DNA from: Streptomyces sp. NRRL WC-3618
GTDB lineage: Bacteria; Actinomycetota; Actinomycetes; Streptomycetales; Streptomycetaceae
Assembly (NCBI RefSeq): GCF_001280005.1
Contig: NZ_LGDW01000472.1
Span: 1-51,502, forward strand
Length of the DNA stretch: 51,502 bases
Reading direction: 5' to 3'
Shown here: positions 7,860-15,955 of the stretch, one piece after another
Layout: every line of letters begins with the position of its first letter
Numbering within the stretch: position 1 is the first letter of the stretch
Translations under genes and position numbers: made by a program
Notes under the pieces: generated by a model
Seen by the model: only the letters and a program-made list of their open reading frames with translations
What the model was told of the DNA's origin: nothing
Database searches by the model: none

Positions 7860-9488
7860 TCAGGAGGAGTAGTGGGCGTCGGCCTCGACGGCGACCTCGA
7901 GCACGAGCGGCTCACGCCGGTCCGCCAGGGTCGGCAGGACCTTGTCCAGGACGGACAGCAACGCGGTGTGGTCCTCGACCCGTTCGGCCGGGCAGCCCAG
8001 GCCCTTGGCCAGGGTCGACACGCTCAGCTCGGTGAAGGCGGGCCAGGCCGGGGCGGCGGAGCCCTCGCGCTCGGAGAGGCGGTCCATGATCGCGTAGCGG
8101 CCGTTGGCGAGGACGACGAACAGGACGCCGATGCCGTAGTGGGCGGCGCTCCACAGGGCCTGGATCGAGTAGAGGGAGGAGCCGTCGCCGAGGACGGCCA
8201 CGACGGGCCGGTCCGGGGCGCCGTGCCGGACGCCGATCGCGGCCGGCATGGCGAAGCCCAGTCCGCCCATGGCCGCGCTGAGGAAGCCCAGCGGCGCCCG
8301 GGCGGGCAGCAGCCGGTGCAGGTCCGGGCGGCTGGAGGGGGTCTCCTCTAGCACCACGGCCGTCGGGTCGAGCCGCTCGGCGAGGGCGGCCAGGACATGA
8401 GCGGCACGCAGGGGCTCACCGGGGAGAGGCGGCTGGGGTGCGGTCGGCCGGTTCGGCGCCGAGGAACGCGGGATGGCGGGCACCAGCGGGGCCAACCGGC
8501 GTACCGTGTCGGCCGGTTCGGCGAGCAGCACCAGCTCCGCCGGGCTGCGGTGGGCCTCCTCCGGGTCGTTGGTGATGACGGCGACCCGGGTGCCCGGCTC
8601 GGTGAACTCGCCGGGGGCGTAGGTGTATTGGCGGAACGCGGCGGCTCCGACGGTGAGGACCGTGTCGTACGGCGCGAGCGCCTCGCGCAGTGCGGGGCGC
8701 ACCGCGGGCAGGTGGCCGGCGAAGAGACGGTGGTCCTGGGGGAAGCCGGCGCGGGCGCCGAACGGCTCCTGGTAGACCGGGCAGTCCAGGCGCTCGGCCA
8801 GAGTGACGAGCGCCTGCCAGCCGTCCGCCGTGTCGTTGCCCGCGCCCGCCACCAGACAGGGCGAGTCGGCGGCCGTCAGCAGCGCGGCGAGGGCGGCCAC
8901 GGCGTCGTCGGAGGCCGTACGACCGCCTCGTACCGCGAGCGGTCCGCGCGGCGCGGCCTGGGCGACGTCCTCCTCGGCCTCGGCGAACCAGTCGTCCATC
9001 GGGACGACGACGACCGCCGGACCCCGGCCTTCCTGGGCCTCGTGCCAGGCGCGGGCCACGGCGCCGGGAACGTCCTGCGCACGGGCCGGCGTGTGCTGCC
9101 ACACGGGGTACTCCCCCGCCAGTCCGTCCAACCGCCCGGCCAGGAACGGCTCGTGGGGCAGATGCCGGCGGTCCTGCTGGCCCACGATGACCACCAGGGG
9201 CGCGCGGTTGGCGCGGGCGGTGGCCAGGGCGCTGACCGCGTTGCCGTATCCGGCGGTGGTGTGCAGCAGTACGAGCGCGGGGCGACCGGTGGCCAGGGCC
9301 CTGCCGGAGGCCATCCCTACGACCGAGCCCTCGTGCAGGCCGAGCACGAAGGAGATGTCGGCGGGCAGGTCGGCGAGGAAGCCGACCTCGGTGGAGCCCG
9401 GGTTACTGAAGAGGGTGGTGAGGTCGTACTGGCGCAGGACGTCGAAGGTCTGTTCCTTGACGGTCCTGGGGTGGGCGGCCTTGGTCAT
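7860..9488 (-). CDS. mdlC: Benzoylformate decarboxylase-type ThDP enzyme
   Basis: This 542-aa protein is collinear with Pseudomonas putida benzoylformate decarboxylase. It has NPGS (Ser32), the ThDP-activating Glu53, LLHTTAG (His76, equivalent to His70), and a C-terminal ThDP/Mg site with GDGS (Asp435) and Asn462, spaced 27 residues apart as in the family. One difference stands out: the position of active-site His281 (FRYHQY in P. putida) is Tyr288 here (FRQYTY). The start at 9488 follows AAAGGGG. Only about 23 bp separate it from the downstream dehydrogenase gene. Expected reaction: benzoylformate to benzaldehyde and CO2. A related 2-oxo acid cannot be excluded. Confidence 0.82.
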   Translation of the reverse strand: MTKAAHPRTVKEQTFDVLRQYDLTTLFSNPGSTEVGFLADLPADISFVLGLHEGSVVGMASGRALATGRPALVLLHTTAGYGNAVSALATARANRAPLVVIVGQQDRRHLPHEPFLAGRLDGLAGEYPVWQHTPARAQDVPGAVARAWHEAQEGRGPAVVVVPMDDWFAEAEEDVAQAAPRGPLAVRGGRTASDDAVAALAALLTAADSPCLVAGAGNDTADGWQALVTLAERLDCPVYQEPFGARAGFPQDHRLFAGHLPAVRPALREALAPYDTVLTVGAAAFRQYTYAPGEFTEPGTRVAVITNDPEEAHRSPAELVLLAEPADTVRRLAPLVPAIPRSSAPNRPTAPQPPLPGEPLRAAHVLAALAERLDPTAVVLEETPSSRPDLHRLLPARAPLGFLSAAMGGLGFAMPAAIGVRHGAPDRPVVAVLGDGSSLYSIQALWSAAHYGIGVLFVVLANGRYAIMDRLSEREGSAAPAWPAFTELSVSTLAKGLGCPAERVEDHTALLSVLDKVLPTLADRREPLVLEVAVEADAHYSS

Positions 9489-9605
9489 CGCGGGTCCCCT
9501 TTCTGGCAGGACTGGACGCTAAGCCGCCCAACCCTGGGGGACCACGGGCACGTTCACTATGCGAAACGTGCCGTACGTGAGTCGGTCGCCGGGTCGGCGG
9601 ACGAG

Positions 9606-10343
9606 TCAGTCGACCCCAGGCAGGATCGCTCCGGTGGACAGCTCTCCGCGCAGCCGACCGGTGATCAGGCGGGCGGTGTCGAGGACGGCCTCGATCTGTG
9701 GCGGGCCGGGCTGTTCGACGGTGAAGGCGATCGACACGGCGGCGACGGCGTGGCCGGGCGCCGACACGACCGGCGCCGAGATCGTCCCGAGGCCACGCAC
9801 GACCTCGTTGCGTGTGGTGGCGTAGCCGCCGGCCCGGGCCCGGCTGATCTCCGGTCGCTCACCGAGCAGTTGCGGCTCGGCGGACAGCATGGCGATGCCC
9901 GGGGAGCCCAGGGTCAGCGGATGCCGGTCGCCGGGGCTGTAGACGGTGCGCGAGCGGGTGCTCTCGACCTCGACGGAGACCAGCGTCACCGCTTCTTCGC
10001 CGTCCCGGACGACGAAGAAGGAGGTCAGGCCCACGCGCGCGGCCAGCTTGGCGATCTCCGGTTTGGCGATGCGCTGGAGCATGGGCAGGGTGCGCCGGCC
10101 CAGTGACTGGGCGCGGGTGCCGATGACGTACCCGTGGGTGGTGTGCGCGACCAGGTGGTGGTCCTGGAGGGTGCGCAGCAGCCGGTAGACGATCGAGCGG
10201 TGCAGCCCCATCTGCTGGCTCAGTTCGGCCAGCGTCAGCGGTACGTCCGACAGCGCGATCACTTCCAGGAGCCTGAGCCCCCGGTCCAGGGTCTGGACGG
10301 GGGGTCGGCCCGGCGGCGGGGAGTCTTCGGCAGGCCGGGTCAT
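9606..10343 (-). CDS. IclR-family transcriptional regulator
   Basis: This 245-aa protein has an N-terminal winged helix (LTLAELSQQMGLHRSIVYRL, about residues 36-56) and a C-terminal IclR effector domain (roughly 80-240). Its ATG overlaps the stop of the nitrilase gene (ATGA), so it is translationally coupled to the pathway it probably controls. IclR proteins commonly sense aromatic acids and regulate ring-compound catabolism, as PobR and PcaR do. A 117-bp gap separates it from the decarboxylase gene downstream, which could hold a second promoter. Mandelate, benzoylformate or benzoate would be logical effectors; this is inference. Confidence 0.85.
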   Translation of the reverse strand: MTRPAEDSPPPGRPPVQTLDRGLRLLEVIALSDVPLTLAELSQQMGLHRSIVYRLLRTLQDHHLVAHTTHGYVIGTRAQSLGRRTLPMLQRIAKPEIAKLAARVGLTSFFVVRDGEEAVTLVSVEVESTRSRTVYSPGDRHPLTLGSPGIAMLSAEPQLLGERPEISRARAGGYATTRNEVVRGLGTISAPVVSAPGHAVAAVSIAFTVEQPGPPQIEAVLDTARLITGRLRGELSTGAILPGVD

Positions 10344-11362
10344 GGCTCGGGGATCTCGTCGTCCAGCGACGGGAACAGCGCCGGGAACGTGGTCTCGGCG
10401 GGGCTGCCCTCCCGGACCACGGGCCGGCGGGCTTCGCGACGGTGAACGAGATAGGTGGCGTCGGCGCGCGCGTAGTGCCCGGCCGGGTCGTAGGCGTTCT
10501 TCGCGAGGTCGATCTCGTCGAGGTCGATGTCGGCGTACACCAGTGCCTCCTCACCTTCGTCGACGTCCTTGGTGAGGCTACGCCCGTCGGGGCCGAAGAT
10601 CCGGGAGCAGCCGCCGCCGGCCGTGAGCAGGCGGCGCTGCTCGGGGGTGGACGCGAAGACGTCGATGCCGGCCGGGGAGATGACCTGGGTGGCCATCAGG
10701 ACGAAGGCGCTGCCCTCGATGGCGTACACCTGGCTCGCGGCGGTGTTGGCCTCGGCGCTGAGCTGGAAGGCGAGGTCGCGGTAGAGACCGAAACACGGCC
10801 AACTGGCGATGTGCACCTGCTCGTTCTGCGCGTACAGGGCGTACTTGCTGAGCGGCTGGACGTGCTCTGCGCAGTTCAGGGCGCCGAGCCGGCCGAGCGC
10901 GCTGTCGACGACCTTGAGGTCGCTGCCGTCGCCCTCGCCGAACAGGCTGCGCTCGACATGGGTCGGCTTGAGCTTGCGGCGGTGCAGGAGCACGCTGCCG
11001 TCGGCGGCGATCACGGTCTGGGTGATGTAGAGGCTGCCGTGGTCCTTCTCGCTGTAGCCGAGCGCGACGGTGATGCCGTGCTGTCGGGCGGCGCGGCGGA
11101 TCGTGGTCATCCCGTCGCCGTCGGGGGCGAGCGAGGCGGCGTGGTAGCGGCCGACGTAGGGGACCTGGTCGGCGACCGCGCCCAGCCACAGGAAGTGCGG
11201 GTAGCCGGGAATCCATACTTCGGGGAAGGCGATGAGCGAGGCCCCGCCCCGGGCCGCTTCCGCGATCAGGTCGACGGTCTTGGCGACCCCGGCCTCCGCG
11301 TCGAGCCAGGCGGGCTCGGCCTGGACGGCCGCGGCCTTGAAGCGGCGAGTGGTCTCTGTCAT
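10340..11362 (-). CDS. Nitrilase, arylacetonitrilase-like (candidate mandelonitrilase)
   Basis: This is 340 aa with the nitrilase triad Glu48 (AFPEVW), Lys130 (RRKLKPTH) and Cys164 (ALNCAEH). Start ATG 11362 has AGAAGGAGA upstream and lies 20 bp after the amidase stop. Most nitrilases have Trp or another bulky residue after the catalytic cysteine; here it is Ala165. The same Cys164-Ala165 pair occurs in the arylacetonitrilase of Pseudomonas fluorescens EBC191, which hydrolyses mandelonitrile and releases much mandelamide. With an amidase gene directly upstream, the likely job is mandelonitrile to mandelate plus mandelamide. An aliphatic nitrile or cyanide substrate is less likely but not excluded. 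Confidence 0.87.
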   Translation of the reverse strand: MTETTRRFKAAAVQAEPAWLDAEAGVAKTVDLIAEAARGGASLIAFPEVWIPGYPHFLWLGAVADQVPYVGRYHAASLAPDGDGMTTIRRAARQHGITVALGYSEKDHGSLYITQTVIAADGSVLLHRRKLKPTHVERSLFGEGDGSDLKVVDSALGRLGALNCAEHVQPLSKYALYAQNEQVHIASWPCFGLYRDLAFQLSAEANTAASQVYAIEGSAFVLMATQVISPAGIDVFASTPEQRRLLTAGGGCSRIFGPDGRSLTKDVDEGEEALVYADIDLDEIDLAKNAYDPAGHYARADATYLVHRREARRPVVREGSPAETTFPALFPSLDDEIPEP

Positions 11363-11382
11363 GTCCGATCGTCTCCTTCTCT

Positions 11383-12750
11383 TCATGCTCCCGCTTCCAG
11401 GAGCTTTTCGACCAGTAGGCCGAGGCCCAGGAGCCGTCGGTCGGTGTTCCAGGGCGCGTCGAGCGCCACACCCACCGGGAGTCCCGGGCCCGCCGACCGG
11501 ACGGGCACGGTGAGGCCGGGAAGAGCGGCGACGCTGCCGGGTCCCGTGTTGCGGATGTACGTGGGGAAGGTCGGACGCGCGTCGCCGTCCAGCCGTACCC
11601 GCTCGGTGTCGGTGTCGATCAGTCCGGCGGGCAGGGGGGTGGTGGGAAAGAGCACGGCGTGTGCTCCGGTTTCGCGGAAGATCCGCCGGTAGCCGTCCAC
11701 GAGGACACGGTCGCGGACCTCAAGGGCAGCCCGGTACGCCGACTCGGTGACCGCCTGCGGGAACACGACCCGCTCCATCGTCGTGCGTACGTCGGGGTGG
11801 GTGATCCGGGCCAGGAGTTCTGCCGGTTCCGTGCCGCCCGTCGCCACGCTCAGGTACCCGGGGAGCTGCCTGGCGGCCTCGTAGAGGGTGATGGGGAATC
11901 CGGCCAGTTCCTCGGCCGTCTCGACCTCCGGCAGCCGCACCGGCGCGAGCCGGACCCCGGCGGTCCTCAGGACGTCCAGGCAGTGCTCCCACACCTCGGC
12001 GGTACGCGGGTGCAGCGGCTCGGTGAAGTGGTGTGCGGGGACGGCGAGCACGACCTCGCGCGGGTCGGGTGCCTCGGCCGGGCCCCGGTCGGCGGCGAGG
12101 ACGGTGTCCAGAAGGACGATGTCGGCGACGGTCGCGGCCATGGGGCCGATGGTGTCGCGCGTCCGCGACAGCGGCGTCACGCCCCCCGTGGGGTAACGGC
12201 CCGTGGTCGGTCGAAGACCGGCGATGCCGGTGAGCGCGGCCGGAACGCGGACCGAGCCGCCGGTGTCGGTGCCAAGACCTGCCGGGGCCAGACCGGCGGC
12301 GACGGCCGTGGCGGTGCCGCCGCTGCTTCCGCCCGCGAAGCGGTCGGGGTCGGCCGGATTACGGGCGGGGCCGTACGGGCCACCCGTGGTGGTGGCTCCC
12401 AGGGCCAGCTCGTGCATGTTGGTCTTGCCGAGCACGATCGCGCCTGCCGCACGCAGCCGGGTGATCGCCTGCGCGTCACGGTCAGGGACGAATCCGGCGA
12501 GCGCCTCGCACCCCGCGGTGTTGGGGAGTCCGGCGACGTGGATGTTGTCCTTGACGGCGATCGGCAGCCCGTGCAGCGGGCCCCGACCGGGGCGGCGGTC
12601 CGCTGCCGCGGCCTCGGCGAGAGCGCGGTCGGCGTCGAGGGTGACGAAGGCCCCCAGGTCGCCGGCCCGCTCCGCGCGCGCGAGGAGTTCCTCGGTGAGC
12701 GAGACGCTGGTGAGCGTCCCCGTGGCAAGCCTGGAGAGGGCAGTCTGCAT
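11383..12750 (-). CDS. Amidase-signature hydrolase, candidate mandelamide hydrolase
   Basis: This is 455 aa with a complete amidase-signature triad: Lys67 (AVKDNI), cis-Ser142 (GGSSGG) and nucleophile Ser166 (TDTGGSVRVP). The spacing of 75 and 24 residues is the same as in fatty acid amide hydrolase. I chose ATG 12750 because sequence upstream is not amidase-like. It is the first gene of the minus-strand catabolic set and is followed after 20 bp by the nitrilase. In pseudomonads a related enzyme (MdlY) hydrolyses mandelamide to mandelate and ammonia. Here it would clear the amide by-product of the nitrilase. The actual amide is not provable from sequence. Confidence 0.82.
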   Translation of the reverse strand: MQTALSRLATGTLTSVSLTEELLARAERAGDLGAFVTLDADRALAEAAAADRRPGRGPLHGLPIAVKDNIHVAGLPNTAGCEALAGFVPDRDAQAITRLRAAGAIVLGKTNMHELALGATTTGGPYGPARNPADPDRFAGGSSGGTATAVAAGLAPAGLGTDTGGSVRVPAALTGIAGLRPTTGRYPTGGVTPLSRTRDTIGPMAATVADIVLLDTVLAADRGPAEAPDPREVVLAVPAHHFTEPLHPRTAEVWEHCLDVLRTAGVRLAPVRLPEVETAEELAGFPITLYEAARQLPGYLSVATGGTEPAELLARITHPDVRTTMERVVFPQAVTESAYRAALEVRDRVLVDGYRRIFRETGAHAVLFPTTPLPAGLIDTDTERVRLDGDARPTFPTYIRNTGPGSVAALPGLTVPVRSAGPGLPVGVALDAPWNTDRRLLGLGLLVEKLLEAGA

Positions 12751-13176
12751 GGGCGGACAATAAGGTCCTGTCCGCCGCTCATGAACATGGCTGTTTCGCA
12801 ATGCGAGACTCCAGATGCGTTGGTCGGCGCCGTCCGGGACTGAGCCGGACCGGCACACGAGCGTCCACCGCGCCGAGAACGACCTCGGTGCGGTGGGAGA
12901 CCGGGATCGCCCGGTCGGTCGTCGTCAAGCACCTCTCGCGAGGTGGCGGCGTGCCCGAACCGGCGTGGGGCTGCGGTACGCCGGTCTCACGGTCCGCAAG
13001 GCCGGGAGGCCGGGAGGCCGGGAGGCCGGGAGGCCGGGAGGCCGGGAGGCCGGGAGGCCGGGAGGCCGGGAGGCCGGGAGGCCGGGAGGCCGGGAGGGAG
13101 GCCGGGAGGCCGGGAGGCCGGGAGGCCGGGAGGCCGGGAGGCCGGGAGGCCGGGAGGCCGGGAGGCCCCGAAGCCG
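12751..13176. other. Non-coding leader between GH3 and amidase genes
   Basis: This 426-bp stretch should hold the promoter of the amidase-nitrilase operon (minus strand, about 12755-12990) and, in its left-to-right second half, the 8-bp tandem repeat described separately. I see no gene in it. Open frames across it are repeat translations such as repeated GREAGRPG. Confidence 0.6.
12999..13167. repeat. Tandem array of an 8-bp unit (AGGCCGGG), 20 full copies
   Basis: Twelve perfect units run from 12999 to 13094, then a 4-base partial (AGGG), then eight more perfect units to 13162 and a partial. Each unit contains GGCC. The array ends 10 bases from the GH3 stop codon. Perfect copies mean recent slippage, so copy number probably varies between strains. 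Confidence 0.9.
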
Positions 13177-15786
13177 TCAGAGCGCGTCGCATGCCGCCTC
13201 GACGCGCAGATCCGGGTACGAGCGCCCGGCGCGCAGGCGGTAGCGGCCCTGGACCGTGTGCCAGGCGTCCAGCTCCGCGTCCCAGATCTGCGCGGCCCTG
13301 CGAGGCACCGGTATCTCCACCACGGTCGTCCTTCCGGGGGCGGCCTGGGCGGTGGCGAAACCGGCGAGCCGGCGTCGAGGGCACTCGGCCGCGTCGGCGG
13401 TGGCCGTGTCCGCCGGTTCCAGATACACCTGGACGACCTCACGGCCCGGGCGCCCACCGGTGTTGCGTACCCTCACGCGCAGTGTGCCCAGCTCGTGGGC
13501 GCCGGGTGGCGCGGGCGTGAACGCGGCCTCCTCGTACGCCCAGTCCGTGTATCCCAGGCCGTGGCCGAACCAGTAGGCGGGCGGGGTGTCCTGGCGGGCC
13601 CAGGCCCGGTAGCCGATGAAGACGTCCTCGTCGTAGGTGAGGAGGCCGTCGACGGGCTCGGTGTCCAGGACCGGGTAGTCGGTCATGGCCGCGGGCCAGG
13701 TGGTGGGGAGCCTTCCGCCGGGTTCCTCGGCGCCGAGCAGGACGTCGGCGAGGGCGTGCCCGGCCTCCTGCCCCGGGAACCAGCCGAGCAGGACGGCGGC
13801 GACCTCGTCGCGCCACGGCATCTCCACCGGGGAGCCGGTGTTGACGACCACGACGGTGCGCGGGTTGGCCTCGGCCACCCGGCGGACGAGTTCGTCCTGG
13901 TGGCCCGGCAGCTTCAGGCTCGCGCGGTCGAAGCCCTCGCTCTCCGTCTCCTCCGTGGTGGCCACCACGATCACCGCGACGTCACTGGCCGCGGCGACCG
14001 CAACGGCCTCCTCGATGAGTTCCTCGTCCGTGGCGGTCGGCGGGCGGTGCCCCAGGCCGAAGGCGAGAGCCGCGATGTTGTCGTCCATGCCCTTGGTGAA
14101 CGGGACGAAGCGAAAGGCGACCTCGACGGTCTCGGCCGCCGTCAGCTCGACGGTGAAGCGCCGCTCGGACGGGTTGGTGAAGGCGAGGAAGGGGTCGTCG
14201 GAGTCGGGGACGCAGACGTCCTCGGCCAGCCGGTGACCGGCGACGTCGAGGGTGTAGCTGCCGAACCCCGTGACGCCGAAGGTGTGGGTTCCGCTCCGGT
14301 CGGGGGTGAAGCTGCCGGTGATGTCCACGGAGTGGAGCTGCCGTGCGGTCACCCCGGTGGGCAGGCTGCCCACCGTCATCACCTGGCCGTCGGGCTGGGG
14401 CAGTTCAGCGAGGACGTTGCCGTCCTCGTCCCGGTAGCGGGAGCGCAGGGTGAAGTACTCGGCGGCCGGGGCGAGGCGGGTACGCGGGTCGGCGCCCTGT
14501 GCGTGGACCAGTTCGACGGCCGGCGGAAGAGCGCGGCGCAGTCCGGCCAGCGGGCTGACGACGTGCTCGGGGAAGACGGTGGCGCTGCCGCCGCCCATGA
14601 CGCGGGCGTGGCGGGCCGTGTCGCCGATGAGGGCGACCCTGCGCAGCGCGTCCCGGTTGAGGGGAAGTACCGCACCGCCGTCGGGAGCGGGGTGGTTCTT
14701 GAGCAGGACGAACGAGCGGCGGGCGATCTCGCGCGCCAGAGCCCTGCCGTCGATCTCCTCGGCCCCTGACGTGCCGGCGGGCGGGGCGCCGTCGAGGGCG
14801 CCGACACGTGCGGCCAGCCGCAGGACGCGACGTACCGCCGCGTCGAGTGTCCGCTCGGCGACGCGGCCGTCGCGCACGGCGTCGGCGAGAGCGGCGCCGT
14901 AGACGGTCTTCGGGCCCGGCATCGCGATGTCCAGGCCGCCCTCGGCGGCGCGTACCGTGTCGCGGGCGGCCATCCAGTCCGAGACGATCACGCCGTCGAA
15001 GCCCCACTCCCCGCGCAGGACCTCGTTCTGGAGGCGGTGGTTCTCGGTCATGGTGGCGCCGTTGACACCGTTGTAGGCGGACATGACACCCCAGGGCCCG
15101 GCGTGGGTGACGATGTGTTCGAAGGGGGCGAGGTACAGCTCGCGCAGCGCCCGTTCGCCCACTCGCGCGTCGAGGGTGAACCGCTCGGTCTCGCTTTCGT
15201 TGGCGACGAAGTGCTTGACGGTCGTACCGACACCGCCGTCCTGCACGCCGCGCACGTATGCGGCGCCGATGACCCCGGTGAGCAGGGGATCCTCCGAGAA
15301 GCACTCGAAGTGACGGCCGCCCAGCGGAGTGCGGTGCAGGTTGACCGTGGGCGCGAGCAGTACGTCGACGCCCTTGCGGCGGGCCTCGTGCGCGAGCAAC
15401 CGGCCGGCTCGGTGCGCGAGTTCGGGGTCCCAGGTGGCGGCGAGGGCGGTCGGACTGGGCAACGCGACCGAGGGGTCGTCCGGGGACCACCGGGTTCCCC
15501 GCACTCCGATGGGTCCGTCGGACATGACCACGGACCGCAGGCCGACAGCGGGCACGGCGGGCAACGACCACATGTCCTGGCCCGCGATCAGCCGGGCCTT
15601 GGTGTCGAGGTCCATACGGGCCAGAGCGCCCTCGACCACCCATGCGCGCAGTTCGTCATCGTCCGCCGCGGTCGCCGCGGTCGCCGCGGTCGCCGCGGTC
15701 GCCGGGATCGTGTCCCGGCGGCTGTGATCCGCCCGCGGGGTCGGCCCGTTCACGGTGTGGCTCGTCACCGGGGTGCCTTCGGTCAT
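13177..15786 (-). CDS. GH3 beta-glucosidase with PA14 insert, intracellular
   Basis: This 869-aa protein follows AAGGAG at ATG 15786. The GH3 barrel comes first, with the KHF motif (191-193) and nucleophile Asp270 in VIVSDW. A PA14 domain (about 440-580) interrupts the second GH3 domain, whose acid/base glutamate lies in TESEGFDR (615-617). A fibronectin-III-like C-terminus ends the protein. This is the layout of plant-glycoside beta-glucosidases that act on aryl glucosides. There is no signal peptide, so the substrate must be imported, fitting the MFS gene directly upstream on the same strand. The N-terminus has a low-complexity Thr/Ala run. I infer hydrolysis of a plant aryl beta-glucoside. 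Confidence 0.9.
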   Translation of the reverse strand: MTEGTPVTSHTVNGPTPRADHSRRDTIPATAATAATAATAADDDELRAWVVEGALARMDLDTKARLIAGQDMWSLPAVPAVGLRSVVMSDGPIGVRGTRWSPDDPSVALPSPTALAATWDPELAHRAGRLLAHEARRKGVDVLLAPTVNLHRTPLGGRHFECFSEDPLLTGVIGAAYVRGVQDGGVGTTVKHFVANESETERFTLDARVGERALRELYLAPFEHIVTHAGPWGVMSAYNGVNGATMTENHRLQNEVLRGEWGFDGVIVSDWMAARDTVRAAEGGLDIAMPGPKTVYGAALADAVRDGRVAERTLDAAVRRVLRLAARVGALDGAPPAGTSGAEEIDGRALAREIARRSFVLLKNHPAPDGGAVLPLNRDALRRVALIGDTARHARVMGGGSATVFPEHVVSPLAGLRRALPPAVELVHAQGADPRTRLAPAAEYFTLRSRYRDEDGNVLAELPQPDGQVMTVGSLPTGVTARQLHSVDITGSFTPDRSGTHTFGVTGFGSYTLDVAGHRLAEDVCVPDSDDPFLAFTNPSERRFTVELTAAETVEVAFRFVPFTKGMDDNIAALAFGLGHRPPTATDEELIEEAVAVAAASDVAVIVVATTEETESEGFDRASLKLPGHQDELVRRVAEANPRTVVVVNTGSPVEMPWRDEVAAVLLGWFPGQEAGHALADVLLGAEEPGGRLPTTWPAAMTDYPVLDTEPVDGLLTYDEDVFIGYRAWARQDTPPAYWFGHGLGYTDWAYEEAAFTPAPPGAHELGTLRVRVRNTGGRPGREVVQVYLEPADTATADAAECPRRRLAGFATAQAAPGRTTVVEIPVPRRAAQIWDAELDAWHTVQGRYRLRAGRSYPDLRVEAACDAL
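15671..15706. repeat. 9-bp microsatellite inside the GH3 gene
   Basis: Four consecutive units of GTCGCCGCG (the last with one change) encode the Ala-Ala-Thr run near residues 30-41 of the beta-glucosidase. The unit is a multiple of three, so length changes keep the frame. Confidence 0.75.
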
Positions 15787-15955
15787 GGCCGGTGCTCCTT
15801 CGTTCGGGTCGGCGGTGGCAGGGCGTCCAGGTGCGCCCCGCCCCCGTTCGGGCCCGTGGCCGGTGCGGTTGGCGCGCCCACCACGGGCAGGAGAAGGTGT
15901 CGACACACGGACGGCCCCCACCGGCCCGCGTGTCGACCGGGGTGTCCGGGGACGC

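Noticed and set aside
5375..7915. An 846-aa frame joining sequence from the dehydrogenase region to the aldehyde dehydrogenase
   Set aside because: Only the last 486 residues are protein-like. The first part is an out-of-frame reading of the malate/lactate-dehydrogenase-type gene, so there is no fusion protein.
12815..13457. Repeat proteins (GREAGRPG or LPASRPPG) in several frames
   Set aside because: They are translations of the 8-bp tandem DNA repeat. No ribosome binding site or flanking domain supports a gene.
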